64,000 bases of DNA from Candidatus Enterococcus willemsii (GTDB taxonomy: Bacteria > Bacillota > Bacilli > Lactobacillales > Enterococcaceae). This document shows positions 20,379 to 29,516 of this stretch, piece after piece. Under the pieces are notes generated by a model, which made no database searches, was not told the DNA's origin, and worked only from the letters and a program-made list of their open reading frames with translations. Every line of letters starts with the position of its first letter. Position 1 is the first letter of the stretch. Position numbers and translations under genes: made by a program. Where the stretch lies: assembly GCF_009933335.1 (NCBI RefSeq), contig NZ_MAEL01000057.1, positions 1 through 64,000 of the forward strand, read 5' to 3'.

Positions 20379-23300
20379 ATGAAAAGGATTGTTGCGTGCT
20401 TCATCTTAATGGGTTTTATAGTTAGTAATATCTTTTCGCTAGTGGCTACCACGAAAATTTTTGCTGAAACAATTGGAACGGAAAAGACGGTTCTTCTAAA
20501 TGAAGAAGCAATTACGGTCACTATGGAACGAGCTATCAGTGAAACGCAAATAGATTGGGTGATGCACTATGATGTAACTAGCACAGAGGGGAATCGGAAA
20601 TTAAAAGTTGCTATGTTTGAAGACGAACGAGTACTTTCCATGCCGACTCATGAAAGTTGGGAGCAAACAGAGAATTGGTTTGTAGAGAAAGATTTTTCTG
20701 AGAAGTCCAAGGGAACACTTCATTTTTCAACGTTATCTATTGAAGAGCTAGTGGTGCATATCCAAGTAGATGAGGAGAAAAAGGATGAAGAGGATGTCAT
20801 TGTTATTCAAGATAGTCTGCCATCGGATTTAGAAGGTCCTCATCGTATCAAGTTAGCACAACAAGAATCAGAAGAATCCACAACAGAAACAGTTGATTCG
20901 GAAGAAGTGGTTTCTTCGACAATTGAATCAAAGACAATTGAAAGTATGGACGAGGAACCAGTACCGCATGATGTATTATATCCACGTTTTACGCCATCAT
21001 ATGATGTGGCGAATGTTAGTAATTATCAGGACCCATTCTCTTATGAAGAAGATCCCGTTTTTGGTGGACAAGTGCCCTCAATCAGAACGAAAGAATTTTT
21101 AAAAGACTTTGTACAGGGTGAAGTAGATAGAAACAAAGAGCATACGACTCGGAATTTCAGTTATGGGGAAAGTAAATCTAACTACCCCCCAACAATTAAC
21201 GTGACTGAAGGAACAAAGAATTTTTATAATGGGTATCATTTTTATCAAAATCCTAATTCTGAAAATCCGTTGAATTCAGTATTGACTAAACAATCAGTTC
21301 GACCGACCGCTAATCCGTATCAATTTGATATGAAGATAGATATTATTGGCGGTAAAGAGTTACCTCCAAAACCGATTGATATTATTTTTGTTGTCGATAA
21401 ATCAGCAAGTATGAACAATATTATCGCTGGAGTCAACAAAACACGTTGGGATGTTTTGAAAGAATCATTGGATTTGTTTTCTCATCAACTATTGAAGCCT
21501 GAAAATGATATTCAAATGGGAATTGTCGCCTTTGGATCAACGTGGAGTGGTCGATCTACCAGTGATGTCTGGGCAGAAAGTTCGAAGTTTGGTACGTCAG
21601 AATTTACAAGCGATCCCAATCAGTTAATGAATAGTTCGGTGGTTAACACATCTCGTACACCGAATGGGAGTGGTACACCTACTTATTTAGGTGTTGAGTT
21701 AGGTACCAAAATTTTAACTGAAGATGCACGACCAGAAGCTGAGAAATATTTGATTGTATTAACGGATGGGCTCACTACTTTTTATCCACGTAACAATAGA
21801 GGTATTAATCAAGCAACCAAATCATCAGCCCAAGGAAAAGATGTGTATAAATTAACAACGAATAATTTTTCTGGGACTGGGACTGAACAAGGGGCAAATC
21901 CACGAAATTCTCTGGCAGGAACGTTAAATTATCTAAGAGATTTTGTTTATACAGATGCGAAATATCCAAATTATGCAAAGATGAATCGCTATGGCATTGG
22001 CTTTGGGGTGTCAGGTGCTGATATTGATAATTTATTGGCAGCAATTGGACCAGATGGTCAATATTCTGCGCATGACAATGATTCTTTAGGAAGAGCACTG
22101 GATAGAGTTCGAAGAAATATTACTGGGACGTCCGAAGCATTTGATTCCGGTTCATTGATTAATCCTATCAGCCCATTTGTCGAATTAGTTGGTGGAGAGA
22201 AAGAAATTACAATTGATGCATTGTCGTTGCAGACGACATCACCGAAGGAATTGCAAGTAGTTTCATCAACAGATACGAAGTTTCCTGACTATGCTCATCA
22301 AATAAAAGATAGTTTAACACTTGAAGAAAACGCCATTAAACTTTCAGATATGTATTTAAGTGCGGATGACGAACAGCGCTTTGGGATTCGTATAACATAT
22401 ACGGTGGAATTGAAACCTGAATATCGTGATGGCAAATTTTATCCGACGAATGGTGCTACTGGTGCAGTAGCGGATAACTTTAAGCAAGGTGTTGGTTTTG
22501 CAGTTCCTTCAGTTCGTGTGGAATCTTTTGATTTGCCAGTGGAAAAGATTTGGCAAGATCAAGACAATACTTGGCAAACACGATCAGATATCGTCTTGAC
22601 ATTAGAACAATATGTTGACGACAAATGGCAGGCTGTTACTGATAAGCAAGTGATTCTAACAAAAGAGATGACAGGTGAGCAGTTAAAACATGTCTTTGAA
22701 CAATTGGCAAAAAAAGATAGCAGAGGCGAATTAGCACAGTATCGCTTGGTAGAAACGACAAAAGATGGCAAGTCACGTGTCTATGGTTATGAGAATCCTG
22801 ATTATTCTCATTCTTCCATTACTGCAGAAACGAAAGAAACACTGCAAGTAACAAATAAATTATTAGTGACTGATATTGAGTTTACGAAGACAGCAAGTGA
22901 TGACACGCCACTAGCGGGGACAAAATTTGTGTTGGAATCTTCTTTGAAAGAACGCCAAGAAGCGATAGCAGACAAGCAAGGATACGTACGATTTGAAAAT
23001 TTACCTGTCGGAAGCTATCAATTAGTTGAAACACAACCATTACCTGGTTATGAAAAAATTGCTCCCATCCCTATTGAAATTGTTCAAAATGCCAAAGGAC
23101 AATTAATGATTGAAGGATTACCGAAGAATAAGCAGATAACCAATCATATTCATCCATTTGAGTTGATTGTTCATAAGATTGATCAATATAAGCAACCGGT
23201 GGAAGGTGTAAGTTTTGAGCTAACAACGGAAGATGGCACACTTGTACCTCAGAGTGAGACCCAAGCGGCTAAAAATATCTTTATTTTCGAAAAATTAACG

Positions 23301-23609
23301 CCTGGGACCTATTATTTAAAAGAAACCAAGGTGCCTGATGCATTCATTAAGTTGACGAAACCAATTACTATTCATATTTCTGAAACGGGGGAAGTATCGA
23401 TTGAAGGAAAAGGAGAGCTAAAAAATGTTGTTTTAAGTGAATCCAATACCATCGAGCTAAATGTTGTCAATCGAACGAAGGGAATGTTACCGACAACCGG
23501 TGGAACAAGTAGATATTTGTATATTATTTGTGCCAGTGTCTTCTTTAGCGCTGCCTTAGTACTAGCAAGTTATCTGTTTTACCGAAATCGGAAGGAGAGA
23601 GGATTATGA
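20379..23609 (+). CDS. EbpA-like tip pilin with von Willebrand A domain
   Basis: A 1076-aa surface adhesin at the head of the pilus operon. A signal peptide (residues about 1-30) and an acidic N-terminal region precede a von Willebrand factor A domain (about 335-575) with the MIDAS motif DKSAS (Asp340). Three Cna-B-like domains follow (about 720-1030), with E-box-like YQLVET and YYLKET. The sorting signal LPTTG (1037-1041), a helix and RNRKER end the protein. ATG 20379 follows GGAAGGAGAG. By analogy with EbpA it should be the pilus tip, attached by class C sortase and anchored through the wall. Confidence 0.92.
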   Translation: MKRIVACFILMGFIVSNIFSLVATTKIFAETIGTEKTVLLNEEAITVTMERAISETQIDWVMHYDVTSTEGNRKLKVAMFEDERVLSMPTHESWEQTENWFVEKDFSEKSKGTLHFSTLSIEELVVHIQVDEEKKDEEDVIVIQDSLPSDLEGPHRIKLAQQESEESTTETVDSEEVVSSTIESKTIESMDEEPVPHDVLYPRFTPSYDVANVSNYQDPFSYEEDPVFGGQVPSIRTKEFLKDFVQGEVDRNKEHTTRNFSYGESKSNYPPTINVTEGTKNFYNGYHFYQNPNSENPLNSVLTKQSVRPTANPYQFDMKIDIIGGKELPPKPIDIIFVVDKSASMNNIIAGVNKTRWDVLKESLDLFSHQLLKPENDIQMGIVAFGSTWSGRSTSDVWAESSKFGTSEFTSDPNQLMNSSVVNTSRTPNGSGTPTYLGVELGTKILTEDARPEAEKYLIVLTDGLTTFYPRNNRGINQATKSSAQGKDVYKLTTNNFSGTGTEQGANPRNSLAGTLNYLRDFVYTDAKYPNYAKMNRYGIGFGVSGADIDNLLAAIGPDGQYSAHDNDSLGRALDRVRRNITGTSEAFDSGSLINPISPFVELVGGEKEITIDALSLQTTSPKELQVVSSTDTKFPDYAHQIKDSLTLEENAIKLSDMYLSADDEQRFGIRITYTVELKPEYRDGKFYPTNGATGAVADNFKQGVGFAVPSVRVESFDLPVEKIWQDQDNTWQTRSDIVLTLEQYVDDKWQAVTDKQVILTKEMTGEQLKHVFEQLAKKDSRGELAQYRLVETTKDGKSRVYGYENPDYSHSSITAETKETLQVTNKLLVTDIEFTKTASDDTPLAGTKFVLESSLKERQEAIADKQGYVRFENLPVGSYQLVETQPLPGYEKIAPIPIEIVQNAKGQLMIEGLPKNKQITNHIHPFELIVHKIDQYKQPVEGVSFELTTEDGTLVPQSETQAAKNIFIFEKLTPGTYYLKETKVPDAFIKLTKPITIHISETGEVSIEGKGELKNVVLSESNTIELNVVNRTKGMLPTTGGTSRYLYIICASVFFSAALVLASYLFYRNRKERGL

Positions 23610-24343
23610 GAAAAATAAGTTATTTATTCAGTCTTGCTTTCTTTCTATTTCTTGGTAGCTCATATCCAGTGATTGCTGTTGAAGAGGGCCAGTGGGTGCA
23701 ATTTATATTACACAAACAAGTATATGTAGATACTAAAAAAGCTCCCGAGCGCCAATTGAACACTGGCTTACCACAGATATTAACGGATACTGTTGGTATT
23801 AATGGTGCAACGTTTGATGTTTATGATGTATCAGAAATAGTTCAACAAAAGCGTCAAACTCGTTCAATCGAGGCACTTATGCAAGAAATTATGAATACAG
23901 ATATAGAAGATTTAAAAGCTAAGATACCTTTTAGTCCGCTTCAAACAGTGACTACGACCCAACAGAATGGGGAAGATGGTGTTGGGATAGTAGAATTGTT
24001 TGCCCAGGGTGATTCAGCGTTTTTATTTTTAGAAACGAATACGCCACAGATAAACGGTCAAAAAATACTGCAAAAGACTGTACCGATGCTCGTGGTATTA
24101 CCAATCGAACATCCAGATACAAAGGAAGATTTAACAACAATTCATATTTATCCTAAGAGTAGTATGACTGAAGTGGAACATAAGATTCCACCAAAGCCAA
24201 CACCCCCAAAAGTTGAAGGATCAAAGAAACCTTGGCTTCCGAAAACTGGTGAAGCAAAATCATTTCTAGCTCTAATTGGCGCAAGCTTGATTTTATTTGT
24301 CCTAGTTTATCAACGATATTATCGAAAAAAACAGTTACAGTAA
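23606..24343 (+). CDS. EbpB-like minor (base) pilin
   Basis: A 245-aa pilin with a signal peptide (about 1-24), a Cna-B-like pilin domain containing IHIYPKSS (a YPK pilin-type motif), a Pro-rich linker and the sorting signal LPKTG (211-215) with helix and basic tail. Its start overlaps the stop of the tip pilin gene. Small size and position between tip and backbone genes match EbpB, the base pilin that ends polymerisation and carries the pilus to the wall. Confidence 0.88.
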   Translation: MRKISYLFSLAFFLFLGSSYPVIAVEEGQWVQFILHKQVYVDTKKAPERQLNTGLPQILTDTVGINGATFDVYDVSEIVQQKRQTRSIEALMQEIMNTDIEDLKAKIPFSPLQTVTTTQQNGEDGVGIVELFAQGDSAFLFLETNTPQINGQKILQKTVPMLVVLPIEHPDTKEDLTTIHIYPKSSMTEVEHKIPPKPTPPKVEGSKKPWLPKTGEAKSFLALIGASLILFVLVYQRYYRKKQLQ

Positions 24344-24371
24344 CCTAATAAATGATTTAAAGGAGAAAAAA

Positions 24372-25883
24372 ATGCAGAAAAAAAGAATAATAGAAAAAGT
24401 GTTCGCAACGTTAGTATTGATTTTTGTCTTTTGCCAATTGACGGGGAGAAAAGAAGTTCATGCAGAGTCAGCCGATGTGACATTGCACAAAGTTTTCTAT
24501 CAAGACATAAGTGAATTGACAGAAAAACAAAATACAGGTGAAATCGATCCTTCATTTTCTGGTAACCCTTTGCCGGGAGCAGAATTTACAGCCTATGATG
24601 TAACAGATAGATACCATGAATTAATTGCGAAAGCTTCTGGCACAATCGAAGAAAAGCAAAAAAAAGTAATGGCATTGATTCAACAAGAATTTACGCCATT
24701 AGCACCATCGAACGCCTCTCAAGTTGGTCAGTCTATTGTGACAGATAGCAACGGTTTAGCTTCATTTTCAAATTTGTTGTTAAATGAAGGGGAGAAAGAC
24801 AAGGTCTATGTTTTTGTTGAAACGAAAACACCTGCACATGTCTCAATCACACAAAAATCGGCACCTTTGGTTGTAGCAATGCCCATTTATACGGCAAGTG
24901 GTTCCTTAAATCAAGATATTCATTTATATCCTAAAAATGTATCTATGACGGATAAAAAGTTTTTTGATAACAAGAATCAACAATGGGATGCGACTATCAA
25001 CGGTGAACAATTTGTAAATATCACAACAGGTGATTTGTTAGATTTCGAATTACAATTGACTATTCCAAGTGATATTGATCGACATGATTATCGCTTCGTT
25101 GATAATCCGAGTAAAGGTCTTGTTTATGAGCCAGAAACACTAGCAATTGAAGGTTTGACGAGTCAAGATTATACAATCACACCACAAGGAAATGGTTTTG
25201 TCGTTGTGCTAAATACTCAGTCTGAAGCTGTTAAACAACTTGCAGGTAAAACAATGCGTGTCACGTATAAAATGCGTTTAACATCAGAAGTCATTCCTGA
25301 TCAGCTAGAAGAAAACAAAGCACATGTTGAAATTGATGGTCAAGCCCATCCAGAAATGGTGACGAAAGAAAAGCCAACCGACCCAGAAAATCCTGACACA
25401 CCAGAAGTAAAATTTGGTACAGGTGGTAAAAAATTCAAGAAAATTGACGCGCACACTTCTGAAGCGCTAGCTGGCGCTGAATTTGTTGTGAAGAACCAAG
25501 CTGGACAATTCGCTCGTTTTGCCGAATCTAAAAATTCCAAAGGAGAATATGTATTTGTGAATTGGGTTGAGGAAGCAGATGCGACGAAGTTAGTTTCAGA
25601 TGAAGACGGTCTGATAAAAATTATCGGAATGACTAATGGTGAGTATTTATTAAAAGAAACCAAAGCACCATCAGACAAATATGTGACTCTAAAAGAAGAA
25701 ATTGCCTTTACAATCCAGTTTGGTGAGTACAATACACAGGCATTAGAAATTAAAAATACGCCAAAAGGATTACTACCATCAACTGGTGGCAAGGGAATTT
25801 ATGGATTCCTAGCAGTCGGTGCAATGATGATGTTAGCTGCATATATCTGGTTTAAAAAATCAAAAGTACAAGCACACATATAA
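24372..25883 (+). CDS. EbpC-like major (backbone) pilin
   Basis: A 503-aa backbone pilin. A signal peptide (about 1-31) is followed by an N-terminal domain ending in the pilin motif IHLYPKN (Lys188), whose lysine receives the sortase-made bond. A fimbrial isopeptide domain follows (about 200-330), then a Cna-B domain with E-box YLLKETKAPSDKY, the sorting signal LPSTG (468-472) and a membrane tail. These are the hallmarks of a polymerising shaft subunit. It follows the minor pilin by 28 nt. Confidence 0.92.
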   Translation: MQKKRIIEKVFATLVLIFVFCQLTGRKEVHAESADVTLHKVFYQDISELTEKQNTGEIDPSFSGNPLPGAEFTAYDVTDRYHELIAKASGTIEEKQKKVMALIQQEFTPLAPSNASQVGQSIVTDSNGLASFSNLLLNEGEKDKVYVFVETKTPAHVSITQKSAPLVVAMPIYTASGSLNQDIHLYPKNVSMTDKKFFDNKNQQWDATINGEQFVNITTGDLLDFELQLTIPSDIDRHDYRFVDNPSKGLVYEPETLAIEGLTSQDYTITPQGNGFVVVLNTQSEAVKQLAGKTMRVTYKMRLTSEVIPDQLEENKAHVEIDGQAHPEMVTKEKPTDPENPDTPEVKFGTGGKKFKKIDAHTSEALAGAEFVVKNQAGQFARFAESKNSKGEYVFVNWVEEADATKLVSDEDGLIKIIGMTNGEYLLKETKAPSDKYVTLKEEIAFTIQFGEYNTQALEIKNTPKGLLPSTGGKGIYGFLAVGAMMMLAAYIWFKKSKVQAHI

Positions 25884-25894
25884 TAAAATGAAAT

Positions 25895-25944
25895 GAGACT
25901 GTGATATAAGAGGAGCAATTTCTTATATTACAGCCTCGTTTTCT
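25895..25944 (+). terminator. internal terminator/attenuator between backbone pilin and sortases
   Basis: A 17-bp stem with two G-U pairs (GAGACTGTGATATAAGA at 25895-25911, TCTTATATTACAGCCTC at 25921-25937), followed by GTTTTCT. It lies between the backbone pilin and sortase genes. It would give more pilin than sortase transcript. Confidence 0.75.
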
Positions 25945-25960
25945 AATTTGAGGTGAATCA

Positions 25961-27145
25961 ATGGCGCAACAGCAAAAAAACGAACGAATGAATGTATGTC
26001 TGAAACTGTTGATGGCGGTCCTTTTTTTAACAGGTGCTGCTATTTTTAGTTATCCGTTTGTAGCGGACACGATAAATAATTATTATGATCAAAAAATTCT
26101 TGAGAAGCTCCATCGAGAACAACAATCAACACACCAGAAAGAAAACCAACAGCGCTTGCAACAAATGAGTGAAGAAAATATGCGTTTGGTAAACCAACTA
26201 GAGCCAAGTATTCCAGATTTTAGTCTGTTAGAAAGTGTACTCGAATCAGCCTTGCAACAAACAAGCAATCCTGGAAAAAGCTATTTTGAAAATCGTACGT
26301 TAGGAGCACTCTATATCCCAAAAATAACTGTTAGTTTACCCATTTTTTCAGAGACGAATGCTACTTTATTGGATCATGGAGTAACCGTCTTACAAGGAAC
26401 TTCTTTTCCTATTGGAGGCAAAAACACGCATGCAGTCCTCACTGGACATAGTGGTTTACCGACTAAAAAGCTATTAACAGATTTAGAAAAACTTGAAGTA
26501 GGCGATCTTTTTTATTTAGATATTGTCACAGAAAAATTAGCGTATCAAGTCATACAGTTAAAGACTGTTTTGCCCACAGAATTAGAGGATTTAGCGATTC
26601 AAGAAGAGAAAGATTTGGTGACATTGGTTACCTGTACCCCATATATGGTCAATACGCATCGTTTATTAGTTACCGCGCAACGCGTGCCTTACAAAGAAGA
26701 GATGGCGCAAGAAAAGCAACAAACACGAACCTATCATTACCGTCGTTTCCGTGTGATGTTGATTTGTATTCCCCTATTTTTCGGGACAGTTTTTTATTGG
26801 ATGTGGCGTAAATTAGTTTATTATCAATGCGGCAAATATACGTATGATTTTGTGTTCACTGTTTTAGGAGCCGATACTATCGGCCATACGCTTGGAATCG
26901 CTCGTTGCAACAATCCAAAGAAAATTTTGCAGACAACAACAATTCAAGCCGATGGGCAAGTAACTTTTAAGCAATTGCGTGGGGGAAAGTATTTTGTCAA
27001 AAAATTAGAAGCAACAGCGGATTTCCCGGTCATTAAAGGTTATGTGTTTAGAGTCAAGGACTCGCAATTTCGCTTACGGAAAGGTCGTTATATCAGTCGC
27101 CAAAAGCAAAAATACATCGTTGATTGGAGAGGAAAAAGTGAATAA
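25961..27145 (+). CDS. class C sortase with C-terminal Cna-B-like extension
   Basis: A pilin-polymerising sortase of 394 aa. It has an N-terminal helix (about 12-33), catalytic His163 (LTGHSGLP), Cys225 (TLVTCTPY) and Arg234 (NTHRLLV), then a second helix (about 262-283). The catalytic core should face outside. The tail of about 110 residues after the second helix is unusual: it contains the Cna-B-like pattern ADGQVTFKQLRGGKYFVKKL and YVFRVKD, and would be cytoplasmic by the positive-inside topology. Typical class C sortases are about 280-310 aa. The start ATG has GAGGTGA upstream. It should build the pilus from the three upstream pilins. Confidence 0.9.
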   Translation: MAQQQKNERMNVCLKLLMAVLFLTGAAIFSYPFVADTINNYYDQKILEKLHREQQSTHQKENQQRLQQMSEENMRLVNQLEPSIPDFSLLESVLESALQQTSNPGKSYFENRTLGALYIPKITVSLPIFSETNATLLDHGVTVLQGTSFPIGGKNTHAVLTGHSGLPTKKLLTDLEKLEVGDLFYLDIVTEKLAYQVIQLKTVLPTELEDLAIQEEKDLVTLVTCTPYMVNTHRLLVTAQRVPYKEEMAQEKQQTRTYHYRRFRVMLICIPLFFGTVFYWMWRKLVYYQCGKYTYDFVFTVLGADTIGHTLGIARCNNPKKILQTTTIQADGQVTFKQLRGGKYFVKKLEATADFPVIKGYVFRVKDSQFRLRKGRYISRQKQKYIVDWRGKSE

Positions 27146-27968
27146 GCCGTTACTTTCTAAAATTAGTATGATTACAATATTTTTAATTGGCTGGTTAATT
27201 ATGACGTATCCGTTCTATGTTAATGCGGTGAACTTCTTTATTGATTCTTACCGCTCCAGTCAATATGAAAAAGAACTACAAGCTAAATATGAGCAGGAAT
27301 TGGCAAAATGGGAAGCAAAAAATCAGCAAATTGCTCAACAAGGATTGCATCCAGGAAGCGATCCTTTTGAAGAAAATTCTTCAAATAAAGCAGAACAAAA
27401 GATGCTCAAACATCACTATCTAGGTAAAATAAACATCCCAAAACTAGCTTTAGAAATTCCCTTATTTGATTCGACAACGCCTTATTTATTGGAGCAAGGA
27501 GCGACCGTTTTAGATGGGACTTCTGTGCCAATTGGTGGGGAAAATACTCATTCCGTGATTACAGCTCATCGTGGGTTGCCACAGCGAGAACTTTTTACGA
27601 ACTTACCAAAACTAGTTGAACAGGATATATTTCTGATTGAAATAGCGGGAAGCACACAAGCGTATCAAGTGATAGATAGTCAAATTGTGACACCAGAGGA
27701 TACGTCGGTATTGTCAATTTAAGCTCAACAAGAATTGGTTACCCTAGTTACTTGTACGCCTTATATGATTAATACGCATCGTTTACTAGTTACTGGCAAA
27801 CGCGTGCCTTATACAGAAGAAATTGCCAACAAACAAAAAGAACGAGATAAGATGCGTTGGCTGAAACAGATTGGTATTGCACTCGGTATTATTCTTTCAC
27901 TGTTTTTAACTATACGTAAAATGTATGGTGTTGTGAAGCGGCATCGAAAAGTGCATGAATCAAAATAG
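27138..27968 (+). pseudogene. second class C sortase, interrupted before the catalytic Cys
   Basis: Starts at GTG 27138, inside the end of the first sortase. The N-terminal helix, the lid-type sequence and His motif ITAHRGLP are intact. Codon 195 (27720-27722) is TAA. The frame continues without other faults, AQQELVTLVTCTPYMINTHR, to the natural end with a second helix at 27968. Alignment with the first sortase (LAIQEEKDLVTLVTC) puts the stop at a Gln, one C-to-T change from CAA. The 194-aa product lacks the catalytic Cys (codon 206) and Arg, so it should be inactive unless the stop is read through. Confidence 0.9.
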
Positions 27969-27975
27969 ATGGAAA

Positions 27976-28009
27976 TCGTATGCTTTTTTAAGAGCGTACG
28001 GTTTTTTTG
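27976..28009 (+). terminator. terminator after pilus operon
   Basis: CGTATGCT pairs with AGCGTACG around a short loop and is followed by GTTTTTTT. It separates the sortase genes from the next ABC transporter. Confidence 0.75.
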
Positions 28010-28069
28010 ATGCTCTAGTTATCTTTTAGTTATTTTTGTTGTGTAAATTTATTTGTGAGGAGGGATTAT

Positions 28070-28774
28070 ATGAATATTATTGAAGTAAAAAATCTGTCAA
28101 AAGCATTTAAACAGCATGTTGCTTTGAGCGATGTGACAATATCGGTCAAAGAAGGAGAAATCTATGGGTTGATTGGTCCGAATGGTGCAGGAAAGTCAAC
28201 ACTATTAAAATTAATTACTGGTGTTTTACAAGCAGATTCCGGACAAATTTTCTATCGTGGGCAGAGCATTCAATCATCCCATATGCAAGAAATCGGGGCA
28301 ATTATTGAACATCCAGCGATTTATCCTAATCTAACAGCTAGAGAAAATCTCGAAGTGATGACGACTTTATTACACTTGGATAAAAAAAGAATTGGGGAAA
28401 CGCTACAAACTGTCGATTTACAAAGAACAGGAAAGAAAATTGTTAAACACTTCTCTTTGGGGATGAAGCAACGTTTAGGCATAGCGATGGCATTAATTAT
28501 TCACCCAAAAGTTCTAATTTTAGACGAACCAACCAATGGACTGGATCCAATTGGTATTCAAGAGTTGCGTGAATTGTTGCGCTTATTAGCTAGTCAAGGG
28601 GTGACAATTATTTTGTCTAGTCATATTTTGAGTGAAGTTCAACAAGTAGCAGACACTATTGGCATGATTAATCAAGGGCATGTCAGTTACCAAGGACCAA
28701 ATAATCAAAAAGCAGAAGATTTGGAACAACTTTTCCTTGAAATCGTAAAAAAGGAGCGAACCGATGTTAACTGA
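28070..28774 (+). CDS. ABC exporter ATPase, LanF/BcrA type
   Basis: A 234-aa ATPase of a lantibiotic-immunity-type exporter. Motifs: Walker A GPNGAGKST, signature FSLGMKQRLGIAMAL, Walker B VLILDEPTNGLDP and H-loop LSSHIL; the tail ends LEQLFLEIV. ATG 28070 has GAGGAGGGA upstream. Two permeases, a response regulator and a kinase follow with overlapping ends, the LanFEG-LanRK arrangement. No lantibiotic precursor or modification gene is present, so it is probably a self-standing resistance module. Confidence 0.9.
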   Translation: MNIIEVKNLSKAFKQHVALSDVTISVKEGEIYGLIGPNGAGKSTLLKLITGVLQADSGQIFYRGQSIQSSHMQEIGAIIEHPAIYPNLTARENLEVMTTLLHLDKKRIGETLQTVDLQRTGKKIVKHFSLGMKQRLGIAMALIIHPKVLILDEPTNGLDPIGIQELRELLRLLASQGVTIILSSHILSEVQQVADTIGMINQGHVSYQGPNNQKAEDLEQLFLEIVKKERTDVN

Positions 28775-29516
28775 ATTAAAAGCAGAATGGTTAAAAGAAA
28801 AACGTGCAGCGAATCGAAAATTATTGTTTCTAATGCCGGCTATTTTTATTATCTTTAGTTTTTTAATGACTCGTTTAATGGGGAATAGTCCTGTTGGAAA
28901 AAGTTATCTATTAGCAGGTGGCTTTAATTGGTACCCAATCTTCTTATTACCGATTTTTTTATCTTTGTTAGTGATGAATAGTTCGAATAAGGAGAAAGCT
29001 TATCATCGACAACTGTATCGTATTTTAGGAATCGATAATCGCAAGCTGATTTTAGCTAAGCATTGTCTCGTGTTATTGGAGTTAGCAACAATTCTTATTT
29101 TATCAAGCGTCTTATTGGTTCTTGTCGGTCTATTTATTATTGGAGACCCTATTTCTATTGGTGCAGTTAGCTTAGCAACGGCCTGTTTATTTTTTGGTAG
29201 TCTGCCCATAGTTGGAGTAAGCTTTATACTTTGTCGTTATGTCCACCGTTCGATTGTTTTAGCTCTTAATTTTCTGTTAAGTCTGGGAGCCGCTCTTTTT
29301 GCTCCAGAAACCATTTGGTGGGCATATCCTTGGGCATATAATTTACGAATGATGGCACCTGTATTAGGGATTCATCCCAATGGGACATATTTAGTTGCAG
29401 GCAGTCCGTTGTTTGATCAACGGGTAATTATACTAGGAATTGGCTTGTCTATAGGTATCTATTTGCTGACGCTTATTATTCAAATGCTTCTTGAGAGGAG
29501 TGGGCACGATGCTTAA
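28764..29516 (+). CDS. LanE-like ABC exporter permease
   Basis: A 250-aa polytopic protein with about six helices and the lantibiotic-immunity permease style of N-terminus (LKAEWLKEKRAANRKLL). It overlaps the ATPase gene by 11 nt, which suggests translational coupling. The conserved small loop SSNKEKAYHRQLYRILGI lies between helices two and three. It should form the export channel with the next permease. Confidence 0.85.
   Translation: MLTELKAEWLKEKRAANRKLLFLMPAIFIIFSFLMTRLMGNSPVGKSYLLAGGFNWYPIFLLPIFLSLLVMNSSNKEKAYHRQLYRILGIDNRKLILAKHCLVLLELATILILSSVLLVLVGLFIIGDPISIGAVSLATACLFFGSLPIVGVSFILCRYVHRSIVLALNFLLSLGAALFAPETIWWAYPWAYNLRMMAPVLGIHPNGTYLVAGSPLFDQRVIILGIGLSIGIYLLTLIIQMLLERSGHDA

Noticed and set aside
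15854-27722. Idea that TAA encodes Gln (alternative genetic code)
   Set aside because: Most genes in the window end at TAA exactly where expected, often next to terminators, so reassignment is not tenable; only two internal sites exist.
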